Part shown: one piece after another, positions 34,717-43,678 of the stretch | Numbering within the stretch: position 1 is the first letter of the stretch | Layout: each line of letters begins with the position of its first letter | NCBI GenBank assembly: GCA_016715905.1 | Contig: JADJXI010000004.1 | Coordinates: 186,001-250,000 of the forward strand | Origin: Sphingobacteriaceae bacterium | GTDB lineage: Bacteria > Bacteroidota > Bacteroidia > B-17B0 > Aurantibacillaceae | Direction: 5' to 3' | DNA length: 64,000 bases | Program-made: the position numbers and the translations under genes | The notes under the pieces: model-generated | The model's database searches: none | Told to the model about the DNA's origin: nothing | What the model saw: the letters and a program-made list of their open reading frames with translations, nothing else

Positions 34717-35703
34717 GTGAATGATACTCCTTTAATATCTGTTATATTGCCGGTTTATAATGCCGAAAAATACATTGTTGATGCTATCAATAGTATACTC
34801 AATCAAACTTTTAGAAACTTTGAATTTATAATTTTGAATGATGGTTCTAAAGATAACTCTGAAAGCATTATTCAATCTTTTACCGATGAACGCATAAGAT
34901 ATTTTAAACACGATAATTGTGGATTAGCTGCAACACTAAATAAAGGAATAGAATACAGTAAAGGGAAGTACATTGCCAGGCAAGATCAGGATGATATTTC
35001 TTATCCCGAACGCTTTGCTAAACAAATTGAATTTTTGGAGAAAAATCCTAAAATTTGTTTAGTTGGAACCCGGGCCAGAATATTTACAGATGATTTGAAA
35101 ACATACGGTTACCATAATCATCCAAGCGAATCATCGGTAATTATGTTTGATTTAATGTTCAATAATCCGTTTGTGCATAGTTCTGTAATATTTAGAAAAA
35201 ATATTATTGATGAAGTTGGGTTATATAATACCACTAAGGGTATGTACGAAGATTATAATTTGTGGAGCAGAATGATGTTTAATGCTGGACTCGCTAACCT
35301 TGCCGAAGTTTTAGTGGATTACCGTCATCATGACCAGGGAATGTCAAAGGCAAGCATTTTTTCTACTAAAAACGCACTTTACGGGCAATGTGTTTTGAAT
35401 ATTGAAACATTGCTAAAACGTTCAGCTTTATTAATTCAGGATTTGCCGGCATTAATTCATGGCGAATTTGACAGATATAAAGGAAGCGATCTAAAAGATT
35501 TAATACATTGCTTGTCAGAAATGGAGCAGGTAATAGTTGAACGTTTTCCCAATCAAAAAGAATTAATTAAAGAAAGGAAAACCTATTATTTGAATATATT
35601 AAAATCGGCTCACCTCAGTTATAGATTGAAACTGAATGAAAAGAATGTATTAAAGTTTTATATTATAAAAATTAAAAACAAAATTGAAAATTTATTTCGT
35701 TAA
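34717..35703 (+). CDS. Family 2 glycosyltransferase
   Basis: A 328-residue family 2 glycosyltransferase starting at GTG. It shows ISVILPVYNAEKYIVDAINSIL, FIILNDGSKDNSE, and a metal-binding region ARQDQDDISYPERF in which the usual DADD reads DQDD. The C-terminal region (GMYEDYNLWSRMMF, VDYRHHDQGMS) is typical for cytoplasmic enzymes that add hexoses to a lipid-linked oligosaccharide. It resembles the protein at 38535-39563 along its length, so the two are likely paralogues. It lies one base after the previous glycosyltransferase. Confidence 0.92.
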   Translation: MNDTPLISVILPVYNAEKYIVDAINSILNQTFRNFEFIILNDGSKDNSESIIQSFTDERIRYFKHDNCGLAATLNKGIEYSKGKYIARQDQDDISYPERFAKQIEFLEKNPKICLVGTRARIFTDDLKTYGYHNHPSESSVIMFDLMFNNPFVHSSVIFRKNIIDEVGLYNTTKGMYEDYNLWSRMMFNAGLANLAEVLVDYRHHDQGMSKASIFSTKNALYGQCVLNIETLLKRSALLIQDLPALIHGEFDRYKGSDLKDLIHCLSEMEQVIVERFPNQKELIKERKTYYLNILKSAHLSYRLKLNEKNVLKFYIIKIKNKIENLFR

Positions 35704-35759
35704 AAAAAAGTAGTACTTTTCCTTATAGAAATTCCATTTACATAAAATATAAATATATC

Positions 35760-36440
35760 ATGATATCAAAACTATTTTCAGCCGAAGAATTTACTAACCC
35801 AAATGTTACACATGCAGGGAAAGAATTTGAAGTAAATAACTGGGCTATCTCAAAATTTATTGTCAAAAAGTTGTATCCCATTTCTGATATTCATCCTTTT
35901 CCTTTGAATGAGCTTATGCTTATGACAGCCACAGTTTGTTATTTTAAACCACAGTTTATTTTTGAATGGGGAACAAATATTGGTAAATCGGCCAGGATTT
36001 TCCATGAAGCCTGCAAAGCCTTTAAAATAGAAACTGAAATCCACTCTATCGATCTGCCGGATGATGTTTATCATAATGAACATCCTCAAAGTAGAAGAGG
36101 AGTAATGGTAAAGGGTATAAAAAATGTGTTTCTGCATCAAGCCGATGGCCTCGAAAAATCTTTTGCCTTAATAAAAGAAAAAAATCCTAAAGGAAAAATA
36201 TTATTTTTTGTTGATGGAGATCATAGCTATGAATCTGTAAAAAAAGAACTAACAGCCATTTTAAATACCGTACCTGATGCTGCTGTATTATTGCATGATA
36301 CTTTTTTTCAAAGCGAAGAGAGTAAATATAATATTGGCCCGTTCAAAGCAATAAAAGAAGTTGTTGATTCCGCTGCTGTTAAATACAATATTATTGCCAC
36401 GAATATGGGATTGCCCGGAATGACTTTATTGTATAAATAG
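35760..36440 (+). CDS. CmcI-like class I SAM-dependent methyltransferase
   Basis: A 226-residue Rossmann-fold protein with the SAM loop FIFEWGTNIGKSARIFHEAC, an acidic second motif EIHSIDLPDDVYHNE, LFFVDGDHSYESVKKEL with the Asp-Gly-Asp-His metal motif, and ALLHDTFFQ. These are marks of the cephalosporin-hydroxylase/CmcI group (Methyltransf_24-type), often found in polysaccharide loci. It probably methylates a sugar or an activated precursor. A 56-base gap precedes it, the longest break among the plus-strand genes so far, with a weak hairpin that I do not count as a terminator. Confidence 0.78.
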   Translation: MISKLFSAEEFTNPNVTHAGKEFEVNNWAISKFIVKKLYPISDIHPFPLNELMLMTATVCYFKPQFIFEWGTNIGKSARIFHEACKAFKIETEIHSIDLPDDVYHNEHPQSRRGVMVKGIKNVFLHQADGLEKSFALIKEKNPKGKILFFVDGDHSYESVKKELTAILNTVPDAAVLLHDTFFQSEESKYNIGPFKAIKEVVDSAAVKYNIIATNMGLPGMTLLYK

Positions 36441-36448
36441 TATTTATA

Positions 36449-37618
36449 ATGAAAATTTACCATTGTGTAGAATCTTATTACCCTGCTGTTGGTGGAATGC
36501 AGGAAGTTGTTAAACAACTTTCTGAACGATTGGTTAAATTAGGTCATGATGTTACCGTACTAACTCGTTTTCACCAGGAAAGAAATTTTAAGGAGTTAAA
36601 CGGTGTAAAGGTGCTTGCTTTTAATGTAATAGGAAATCCAAAAGCTGCAACTACCGATGAAGAAAAGAACTACGTAAAATTTCTATTAGAGTTAAAATCC
36701 GACATTATAACTTTTTTTGCAGCGCAACATTGGGCAACAGATTTAGCGCTTGTTCATCTTAAGCGTATTCAAGCCAAAAAAGTTTCAGTTCCCACCGGTT
36801 ATTCTGGTTTATACTGGCCGGAGTTTAAACAGTATTTTATTGATATGAAAAAATACATTCATGATTATGATATGAATGTTTATTTGAGTGATAATTATAG
36901 GGATATTAATTTTGCAAGGGAAAATGGTGTAAAAAACACAATACTAATTGCTAATGGTGCCGCTGCGGATGAATTTTTACCGGAATCTAAAATTGATGTA
37001 CGTAAACAATTAAAAATTCCTCAAGATCACTTCCTTTTGTTGCATGTGGGTTCATATACGGGTTGGAAAGGCCATAAAGAAGCGATTGAAGTTTTCTTTC
37101 GTTCGGAAATAAGAAACGCAACTTTTTTATTAATTGGCAATAATTACGAGTACTTTAAAAGGCAATTTATAAAACATCCGAAATTTGCCCTTTTGTGGTT
37201 TATGCATAAACTTAAAGGAAGTAAAAAAGTAGTTTTTAATTATTTCCCAAGAGATTTTACTGTGTCGGCTTATAAGCAAGCTGATTTATTTTTCTTTCCT
37301 TCCAATATTGAGTGTTCACCTATAGTCCTTTTTGAATGCGCTGCGGCAAAGCTTCCATTTTTAGCAACGGATGTGGGTAATTCAATCGAAATTGCCGAAT
37401 GGACTAAAGGTGGAGTAATATTAAAAACCTCAAAAGATGAAGCTGGATTTAGTCATATGGATATTGAAGAAGGTATCAAGTCGTTGAATGAAATGTATAA
37501 AAATCAAAAATTACGATTGGAATTAGCACAGCAAGCTCACGCAATTTGGAAAGAAAAATACAGCTGGGAAATAATCACAAAAAATTACGAGAATTTATAT
37601 TTGTCGCTTATTAAATGA
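36449..37618 (+). CDS. Family 4 glycosyltransferase
   Basis: A 389-residue GT-B enzyme. The N-terminal acceptor domain has ESYYPAVGGMQEVVKQLSERL with the glycine-rich loop typical of family 4, and the C-terminal donor domain has LLLHVGSYTGWKGHKEAIEVF and the E-x7-E type motif region SNIECSPIVLFECAAAKLPF. The enzyme is retaining and cytoplasmic. The stop overlaps the fucosyltransferase start by four bases. Confidence 0.92.
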   Translation: MKIYHCVESYYPAVGGMQEVVKQLSERLVKLGHDVTVLTRFHQERNFKELNGVKVLAFNVIGNPKAATTDEEKNYVKFLLELKSDIITFFAAQHWATDLALVHLKRIQAKKVSVPTGYSGLYWPEFKQYFIDMKKYIHDYDMNVYLSDNYRDINFARENGVKNTILIANGAAADEFLPESKIDVRKQLKIPQDHFLLLHVGSYTGWKGHKEAIEVFFRSEIRNATFLLIGNNYEYFKRQFIKHPKFALLWFMHKLKGSKKVVFNYFPRDFTVSAYKQADLFFFPSNIECSPIVLFECAAAKLPFLATDVGNSIEIAEWTKGGVILKTSKDEAGFSHMDIEEGIKSLNEMYKNQKLRLELAQQAHAIWKEKYSWEIITKNYENLYLSLIK

Positions 37619-38511
37619 TAGTAACTAAACTGATAGGAGGATTGGGGAATCAAATGTTTCAATATGCTGCGGGTAAAGCCTTGGCCGATTTTCATCAAAC
37701 CTCCCTTTTTTTGGATCTTTCTGCCTATAAGGCCGAACCTAATGTAGCTTATACCAATAGAAACTACGAACTTGGAATTTTTAATTTACAAGCCTTACAG
37801 GCAAGTCAAAGCGAATTAGATTATTTCTTAAAGGAAAATAATAAACTTCAAAGAATCATAGCCCGTTATTTTCCCAAAACACAAAAAAAAATGGTGCTGA
37901 ATGAATATGGACATCTTTTTTACGATGAATTTTTTAATTGCCCAAAAGATACTTATCTGAATGGTTTCTGGCAGTGCGAAAAATATTTTTCTAGTATTCG
38001 TCCTTCCCTTTTAAAAGATTTCACAATAAAAGATGTTATTCCTGAAAAAATACTTGAAATACAAAATAAAATAAAATCTTCAGCAGCGGTCTCCATACAT
38101 GTCCGAAGAGGCGATTATGTGAATTTAAAATCTGCCAGTGATTTTCATGGTGCTTGTTCTTTAAATTATTATGAAAAAGCGCATGCGTTTTTAAAGGATA
38201 AGTTTGAAAATTTTAATCTTTTTATTTTTTCGGATGATATAGCTTGGTGCAAGCAAAATTTTAGTTTTCAAAATATGCATTTTATTGAACAACAACATGG
38301 GCCACACTGGGATATGTTCCTGATGAGTTTTTGTAATCATAATATCATTGCAAATAGCAGTTTCAGTTGGTGGGGAGCCTGGTTAAATGAAAATGAAAAT
38401 AAATCCGTAGTACTACCCGATTTTTGGTTTAGAAATGTAAAAACTGAATCATTGGGAATTAAACCGGATAATTGGATTTTAATTGAGGAAAAGGATAATT
38501 TATTTGATTAA
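37615..38511 (+). CDS. Alpha-1,2-fucosyltransferase (GT11)
   Basis: A 298-residue GT11 enzyme that transfers fucose (or a related 6-deoxy sugar) from the GDP-sugar in alpha-1,2 linkage. Diagnostic motifs are GGLGNQMFQYAAGKALA at the start, the GDP-fucose binding HVRRGDYV, and the C-terminal NSSFSWWGAWLNEN. It predicts a fucose-containing surface glycan. GDP-fucose synthesis genes (gmd, fcl) are not in the window. It overlaps the family 4 gene by four bases and is tightly coupled to it. Confidence 0.93.
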   Translation: MIVTKLIGGLGNQMFQYAAGKALADFHQTSLFLDLSAYKAEPNVAYTNRNYELGIFNLQALQASQSELDYFLKENNKLQRIIARYFPKTQKKMVLNEYGHLFYDEFFNCPKDTYLNGFWQCEKYFSSIRPSLLKDFTIKDVIPEKILEIQNKIKSSAAVSIHVRRGDYVNLKSASDFHGACSLNYYEKAHAFLKDKFENFNLFIFSDDIAWCKQNFSFQNMHFIEQQHGPHWDMFLMSFCNHNIIANSSFSWWGAWLNENENKSVVLPDFWFRNVKTESLGIKPDNWILIEEKDNLFD

Positions 38512-38534
38512 TCTTTATAAAACATAATCAATCA

Positions 38535-39563
38535 TTGAGTAATAGTTCAAATACTAATTTCATTTCGGTTATTCTTCCGGTGTATAACGGAGAAAAGTAT
38601 TTGCGTGAGGCTATAGAAAGTGTACTTAATCAAACTTACCGCAATTTTGAATTAATCATCGTAAATGATGGTTCTACCGATCAGTCTTTGTCTATTATCC
38701 ATTCATTTAGCGATAATCGAATTATTTGCGTGAATAATCAACAAAACGCCGGATTGATTGAAGTATTAAATCAAGGAATTTCATTGGCAAAGGGCGAATT
38801 CATTGCACGAATGGATGCCGATGATATTTGTATGCCGGAAAGATTTAAAATGCAAATGGAAGTTTTTGAGAAAAATCCGGAAGTGGTTTTAGTTTCCAGT
38901 GATTATTTTCAAATGGAAGACGGGCATTTAGCACTTTCAAGTGGATTTATAGAATCAGATGAATTAAAAACTGTTTTACTTTTTTCTCCGGGCATGGCAC
39001 ATCCTACCGTAGTGTTGAGAAATTCATTTCAACAAAATCAAAAACCATACGACATTAATTTTATTCATGCCGAAGATTATAAGCTTTGGATAGATTTATC
39101 GGAGCAAGGTAAATTTTATAATATTCCACTGCCATTATTGAAATACCGTACACATACCGGACAAATAAGTCAGAATTACAGGGCTATTCAAAAAACAAAT
39201 AGTGAAAAAATAAGAGCGCTTTATTTAACCAAAAAAGGTTTTCAATTTTCTGATCAAGAATTAAGGATTCATCATTTAATCGGAAATAATACATTTATTC
39301 AAAGTATGAATGAATTAATTGGAGTAGAGGATTGGTTAATAAAGTTAGTTCGTCAAAATCAAAAGTTACATAAATTTAATGCGATTGAATTCAATCGAGT
39401 TATAGCTAAATTTTGGTATGATTCCTGCGGGTTTTCTTTATTAGGAATTAATGCTTATAGGCGTTTCTACAATAGTGAATTGGCAAAGTTGAGCACTTTT
39501 AGCTTTCAATTGAAATTTAAGCTTTTGATTAAATGCTTCATCCGAAAATTCAGGAAGAAATAA
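38535..39563 (+). CDS. Family 2 glycosyltransferase
   Basis: A 342-residue family 2 enzyme starting at TTG (38535); no ATG or GTG is available upstream of the conserved strand ISVILPVYNGEKYLREAIESVL. Further motifs are LIIVNDGSTDQSLS, a clear DADD (ARMDADDICMPERF) and HAEDYKLWIDL. The C-terminal part is helical and basic (KLLIKCFIRKFRKK), which may help it sit on the membrane. It converges with a minus-strand glycosyltransferase, and the two coding regions overlap by 14 bases at their ends. Confidence 0.92.
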   Translation: MSNSSNTNFISVILPVYNGEKYLREAIESVLNQTYRNFELIIVNDGSTDQSLSIIHSFSDNRIICVNNQQNAGLIEVLNQGISLAKGEFIARMDADDICMPERFKMQMEVFEKNPEVVLVSSDYFQMEDGHLALSSGFIESDELKTVLLFSPGMAHPTVVLRNSFQQNQKPYDINFIHAEDYKLWIDLSEQGKFYNIPLPLLKYRTHTGQISQNYRAIQKTNSEKIRALYLTKKGFQFSDQELRIHHLIGNNTFIQSMNELIGVEDWLIKLVRQNQKLHKFNAIEFNRVIAKFWYDSCGFSLLGINAYRRFYNSELAKLSTFSFQLKFKLLIKCFIRKFRKK

Positions 39564-40689
39564 TTTTTTCAATTTGTTTTCTCCAGTGATCCCAATTTAA
39601 TTCCTCTTCATACAATTTCCGGCTTTTTGTTCTTAACTGAACATATTTTTCAGGATGATTAATAAATTGTTCAATATTTTCGGCATATTCACTACCGGTG
39701 TCTGTGTATGAAATAGTAAACCCATTCACTCCATCTTTTAAATGACCTTCAATACCTCCGGTTCTGGCAATAAAACTAGGTAATCCAAATGCACTCGCTT
39801 CATTAATTACTATTGGCGTACAATCAAATCGGGTAGGTAATATTAAAAAATGATGTGTTTTAAATATTTCAGCCATTTTTTCCTGACCGCCTTTTGAATT
39901 TTTATCAATAAAGGGAATAATTTTTATATCCGGATCATTATATTTCTCCGGCACTTTACAACCTAATACGGAAAACTCAACAGGGTATCCTTTATCTTTT
40001 AATTCCTTAAAACAGGCGTAAGCTCGGTCACCGCCTTTGTCCTCCCAGTACACAGCAACAAATAATATTTTCCATTTATCCGGAATATCAAATTTAATTT
40101 CTAATTGAGTAGGTATGGTTTCTAAATTAGCTCCAAAAGGTAAAACGTGCACTTTATCTTCAATAGATCCATAATCTTCTAATACCGATTTTTTAGCCCA
40201 TTCTGAAGAAACAATTACAAACTTGGCTTTTTGGAGCGCCAGTTTCTCAATTTGATTCCCTTCTTCTATTGATTTTTGCCTTAATCGGCTCAAACTTTTA
40301 TGGTAATTTAAACAACTTGCAAAAGTACCGTCGGTAATATATAAAATCGGTGTTTTGGTTTCTATAAATGCAATTTCGCAACTGGCTGCAGGCGCTACTA
40401 TTAAATCATATGTTTTAGCATTAAGCTGCTCATTAAAATACGCTGCATATCCTTTACTTATATAAATACTTTGTCGGTAACTAATTCTTTTGCCGGTAAA
40501 TATTAGGCTTAACTGGTTTAATATTTTGGAAAGCCAAATCTGAAATTTGGGTTGAAATGGACCTAATATCTCCACATCACCAATTTTACAAAGCTCTTTA
40601 TAAATACTATAATGCGTTCCGCTCCAAACTTTTTTATTCTTTGGGTTTTCAGATGATAAATAGGCTATTTTGAAGCTTGGCTTTAGCAC
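39550..40689 (-). CDS. Family 4 glycosyltransferase on the opposite strand
   Basis: A 379-residue GT-B protein starting at GTG (40689; the in-frame stop two codons further upstream excludes a longer form). Family 4 features are FKIAYLSSENPKNKKVWSGTH at the start, ILFVAVYWEDKGGDRAYACF in the donor domain, and HFLILPTRFDCTPIVINEASAFGLP near the end. It is the only minus-strand gene in the 16 kb glycan locus, so it needs its own promoter. Its strand and 3' overlap suggest later insertion or separate control of this sugar addition. Confidence 0.92.
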   Translation of the reverse strand: MLKPSFKIAYLSSENPKNKKVWSGTHYSIYKELCKIGDVEILGPFQPKFQIWLSKILNQLSLIFTGKRISYRQSIYISKGYAAYFNEQLNAKTYDLIVAPAASCEIAFIETKTPILYITDGTFASCLNYHKSLSRLRQKSIEEGNQIEKLALQKAKFVIVSSEWAKKSVLEDYGSIEDKVHVLPFGANLETIPTQLEIKFDIPDKWKILFVAVYWEDKGGDRAYACFKELKDKGYPVEFSVLGCKVPEKYNDPDIKIIPFIDKNSKGGQEKMAEIFKTHHFLILPTRFDCTPIVINEASAFGLPSFIARTGGIEGHLKDGVNGFTISYTDTGSEYAENIEQFINHPEKYVQLRTKSRKLYEEELNWDHWRKQIEKIISS

Positions 40690-40729
40690 ATTCTAAAATT
40701 AAGACTAATTTTGTAAAAATACTGCTATT

Positions 40730-41608
40730 ATAGGAAAGCTCAGCATAATAATTGTTAGTTACAATTGTAAAGATTTTTTGATTGAAGCGATTCAGTCAGT
40801 ACAGCATTTTGTGAATGGTGAGAAAGAAATTATAGTGGTAGATAACGATTCGCAGGATGGTACTGAAAAAGAAATCCGGTTTAAATTTCCTGATGTTCAA
40901 TTTATTCAATCGGGTTCAAATTTGGGTTTTTCTAAAGCAAATAATTTAGGTTTTGTGCAAAGTACCGGTTCAGAAATCTTATTGTTGAATCCGGATGCTA
41001 AATTGATAAATTCAGCTATAACTGATGCACTTAATTTCCTTAAACAAAATCCAAAAACCATACTTGGTCCTAAAATATTAAATCCTGATGGTACGCACCA
41101 GGAATCTGTTTTAAATTCTCCCGGCGTTATTTCTGTAATTACTGAATCATTGTTTTTATCCTATTTGATTAAGCCAAAACCTTATTTAGAAAATATATCG
41201 TTATTGGGAGCCTGTTTATTGATGTCAAGAAATGTGTATGAAAGTTTAAGTGGACTGGATGAAAACTTGTTTTGGATGGAAGATGTAGATCTTTGTCACC
41301 GAGCTAGGCAGGCTGGCATTAAGGTACATTATTATAAAGCATGGGAAATTGTACATGAAAGTGGTCAGTCTATTAAAAGTAATTATAAGATTTCTATTGC
41401 TAATCAATTATTAAGTAAATTAAAATTCATCAGAAAACACAATACCCGGTTTGCCTTTTACGTTTCTCTCTTGTTTATTCAATTACACATTTTATTCAGG
41501 TTGATTCTTTTTTTAATATTATCTCCTTTTAAGCAGGCTTATATTCATAAATTTTTCGCATATTGTTACTCTCAAAACATGTTGATTAAGTATATCTTTA
41601 ATCCATAA
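40730..41608 (+). CDS. Family 2 glycosyltransferase (rhamnosyltransferase-like) with a non-standard start
   Basis: A family 2 enzyme of about 292 residues. The conserved first strand and loop GKLSIIIVSYNCKDFLIEAIQSV is encoded in frame from 40730, but the first normal start codon is the TTG at 40778, inside the fold. Upstream to the stop near 40707 there is no ATG, GTG or TTG. The codon just before GKLSIIIV is ATA (40730), preceded by ATT. I place the start there. Downstream are IIVVDNDSQDGTEKEI, NLGFSKANNLGF, LLLNPDAKL and FWMEDVDLCHRARQAGIKVHY, typical of dTDP-rhamnosyl and related transferases, and a C-terminal hydrophobic segment (FIQLHILFRLILFLILSPF). Confidence 0.85.
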   Translation: MGKLSIIIVSYNCKDFLIEAIQSVQHFVNGEKEIIVVDNDSQDGTEKEIRFKFPDVQFIQSGSNLGFSKANNLGFVQSTGSEILLLNPDAKLINSAITDALNFLKQNPKTILGPKILNPDGTHQESVLNSPGVISVITESLFLSYLIKPKPYLENISLLGACLLMSRNVYESLSGLDENLFWMEDVDLCHRARQAGIKVHYYKAWEIVHESGQSIKSNYKISIANQLLSKLKFIRKHNTRFAFYVSLLFIQLHILFRLILFLILSPFKQAYIHKFFAYCYSQNMLIKYIFNP

Positions 41609-41621
41609 ATGCCTTAAAGCC

Positions 41622-42719
41622 TTGAAAGTTTTATTATTATCAGATACATACAGTGAGCATACTGAAAAGTGGGCGCTTGGATTGGCAGATTTGGGAATTC
41701 AAATTGGACTTTTCAGTTTCAATAAAGCCAGTTACGAATGGTATAATCACCCCAATATTACGGTGTATTTTGAACCGGATAAAGAAATAAATGCCGAAAG
41801 TACTTTAACTAAACTTTCTTATTTGAAATACGTAAAAATATTAAAGAAGATTATAAAACAGTTTAACCCTGATATTTTACATGCACACTATGCAACTAGC
41901 TATGGTTTAGTGGGAGCTTTGAGCGGATTTAAACCTTTTATTCTTTCTGTTTGGGGATCGGACGTATATGATTTCCCTAAAAAATCCAAACTGCATAAAA
42001 AAGTTTTTCAATACAATTTAAAAAAGGCGCAGGTGCTGATGTCAACCAGCGAAGTGATGAAGCTCGAATTAAGTAAATACACTTCTAAACCTGTTATTGT
42101 TACTCCTTTTGGTGTGGATACAAAAAAATTCAGCAGAAGTTCGCATGAAAGCGAAAAGGATGACATCATCAAAATCGGAACTATAAAACCTATTGAAGAA
42201 AAATACGGTATTAAATATATTATTGAAGCAGCTGAACTGGTTAAAAATAAATATTCCGATAAAAAATTCAAGTTTTATTTAATTGGCAGAAGTTTTAATG
42301 AAGAAATGTATAAAACTTTAATTCGGGATAAAAATTTAGAATCGGTATTTGAATTAACGGGCCGAATTTCATTTAACGAAATTGCGAAATGGCATAATAA
42401 ATTAGATATTTTTTTAAATGTTTCTATTGATGATAGTGAGAGTTTTGGTGTTGCCACGGTGGAAGCAATGTGTTGTGAAACTCCGGTAATTGTAACCGAT
42501 GTAGGTGGGTTGAAAGAGGTTGTTGGAGAAGGGAAGTTTGGAAAAGTGATTCCAAAAATGAATGCCCAAGCCTTATTTGAAGCAATCTCAGATATTGTGG
42601 AAAATCCTATTCAGTCCGATAAAATAGCTAAGGAAGCCCGATTACATGTGCTTGATAAGTACGATTGGAATAATAATTTAGCATTAATGGTTGAGCAATA
42701 TAAATTGGCGATACAATGA
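41622..42719 (+). CDS. Family 4 glycosyltransferase
   Basis: A 365-residue GT-B enzyme starting at TTG (41622). It has an N-terminal MKVLLLSDTYSEHTEKWALGL, the family core ILHAHYATSYGLVGAL and VWGSDVYDFPKKS, a donor domain IIKIGTIKPIEEKYGIKYII, and the E-x7-E type motif SIDDSESFGVATVEAMCCE. It is cytoplasmic, retaining and of unknown sugar specificity. Its stop overlaps the start of the FemAB-like gene by four bases, so the acyltransferase block is translationally tied to the glycosyltransferases. Confidence 0.92.
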   Translation: MKVLLLSDTYSEHTEKWALGLADLGIQIGLFSFNKASYEWYNHPNITVYFEPDKEINAESTLTKLSYLKYVKILKKIIKQFNPDILHAHYATSYGLVGALSGFKPFILSVWGSDVYDFPKKSKLHKKVFQYNLKKAQVLMSTSEVMKLELSKYTSKPVIVTPFGVDTKKFSRSSHESEKDDIIKIGTIKPIEEKYGIKYIIEAAELVKNKYSDKKFKFYLIGRSFNEEMYKTLIRDKNLESVFELTGRISFNEIAKWHNKLDIFLNVSIDDSESFGVATVEAMCCETPVIVTDVGGLKEVVGEGKFGKVIPKMNAQALFEAISDIVENPIQSDKIAKEARLHVLDKYDWNNNLALMVEQYKLAIQ

Positions 42720-43678
42720 TTTTAAAAGAAATAAAAGATCCGTCGCTTTTTAGTGAAAAAGCCGAATCGGAAGTCGGAGTTTTCGCTTCTTTAAAATGGT
42801 TATCGGTATACGGTAATCAATTGCGCCTAATTGGAATTTATAAAGATGAAAATCAACTCATAGGCGGATTTTATTTTGTAAAAATTAAAAAATTCGGATT
42901 CAATTTTATCAAACTGCCACCTTATACACCACATTGCGCCTTGTTTTTTAATTCTACTGCAAAAAATAGTGCCAGTCTTCAAAATTTTTCTAAAGAAATA
43001 ATGCAGGAAATTTGCAATTATTTGGATAAAGAAAAATCAGCACTTTCAATTCTTGCTTTTCCTTATAAAATTAAAGATTTGCAACACTTTATATGGAATA
43101 ATTACAAGGTTATTCCAAATTATACTTATTTAATTGATCTAAAGAAACCCTTTGAGGATATTAAAGCCAACTTTGACTCTAAACACCGAAATGCTATTTC
43201 AAAAGCTATAAAAGATGGAGTAGAGGTGAAGTGTAATTCCGAAAATCCGGAATTTATTTTTTCTTTTTTAAAAAACAGTTTGCTACAAGCCGGAGCTAAT
43301 GTTTATGAATCTGAATTACGGAGTATTCTTACCCAATTTTCTAACGAAAATAATTCCTTCACGTTTATTGCTTATCATAATCAATCCGTGGTAGGTATGT
43401 TACATTGCATCTACGATAAAAACGTTTGTTACTATTTATTAGGCGGAGTTGCTAAAGAGGCGGGTGTACAAGGTGTAAATCATTTGTTGGTGCAAAATGC
43501 ATTAGCAAAAGCCATAGCACTAAATTGTAGCATTTTTGATTTTGAAGGAAGCATGTTAAAAGGAGTTGAGAAATTTTTCAGAGGATTCGGACCGGAACTA
43601 GTTCCCTATTACACGGTTAACAAAGCTAGTTTGTTTATTGAACTTATTTTGAAATTTAAAAAGCGAAGCATTTTTTAA
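42716..43678 (+). CDS. FemAB/GNAT-like acyl- or aminoacyl-transferase
   Basis: A 320-residue protein of the FemAB-like acyltransferase group with two GNAT-fold halves. The second half carries HRNAISKAIKDGVEVKCNSE, FTFIAYHNQSVVGMLHCIYD, and a conserved C-terminal LNCSIFDFEGSMLKGVEKFF-RGFG motif. Fem proteins add amino acids to peptidoglycan precursors; relatives in polysaccharide loci are thought to acylate amino sugars. It is paralogous to the protein at 45545 (DFEGSMLKGVEKFFRGFG versus DFGGGQIESLARFYSGFG). It is the first of five genes joined by overlaps of one to four bases. Confidence 0.85.
   Translation: MILKEIKDPSLFSEKAESEVGVFASLKWLSVYGNQLRLIGIYKDENQLIGGFYFVKIKKFGFNFIKLPPYTPHCALFFNSTAKNSASLQNFSKEIMQEICNYLDKEKSALSILAFPYKIKDLQHFIWNNYKVIPNYTYLIDLKKPFEDIKANFDSKHRNAISKAIKDGVEVKCNSENPEFIFSFLKNSLLQAGANVYESELRSILTQFSNENNSFTFIAYHNQSVVGMLHCIYDKNVCYYLLGGVAKEAGVQGVNHLLVQNALAKAIALNCSIFDFEGSMLKGVEKFFRGFGPELVPYYTVNKASLFIELILKFKKRSIF

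Noticed and set aside
35701..35722. AAAAGTAGTACTTTT hairpin between the glycosyltransferase and the CmcI-like gene
   Set aside because: The stem is only about five A-T-rich pairs without a following T-run, too weak for a terminator, and the genes are probably cotranscribed.
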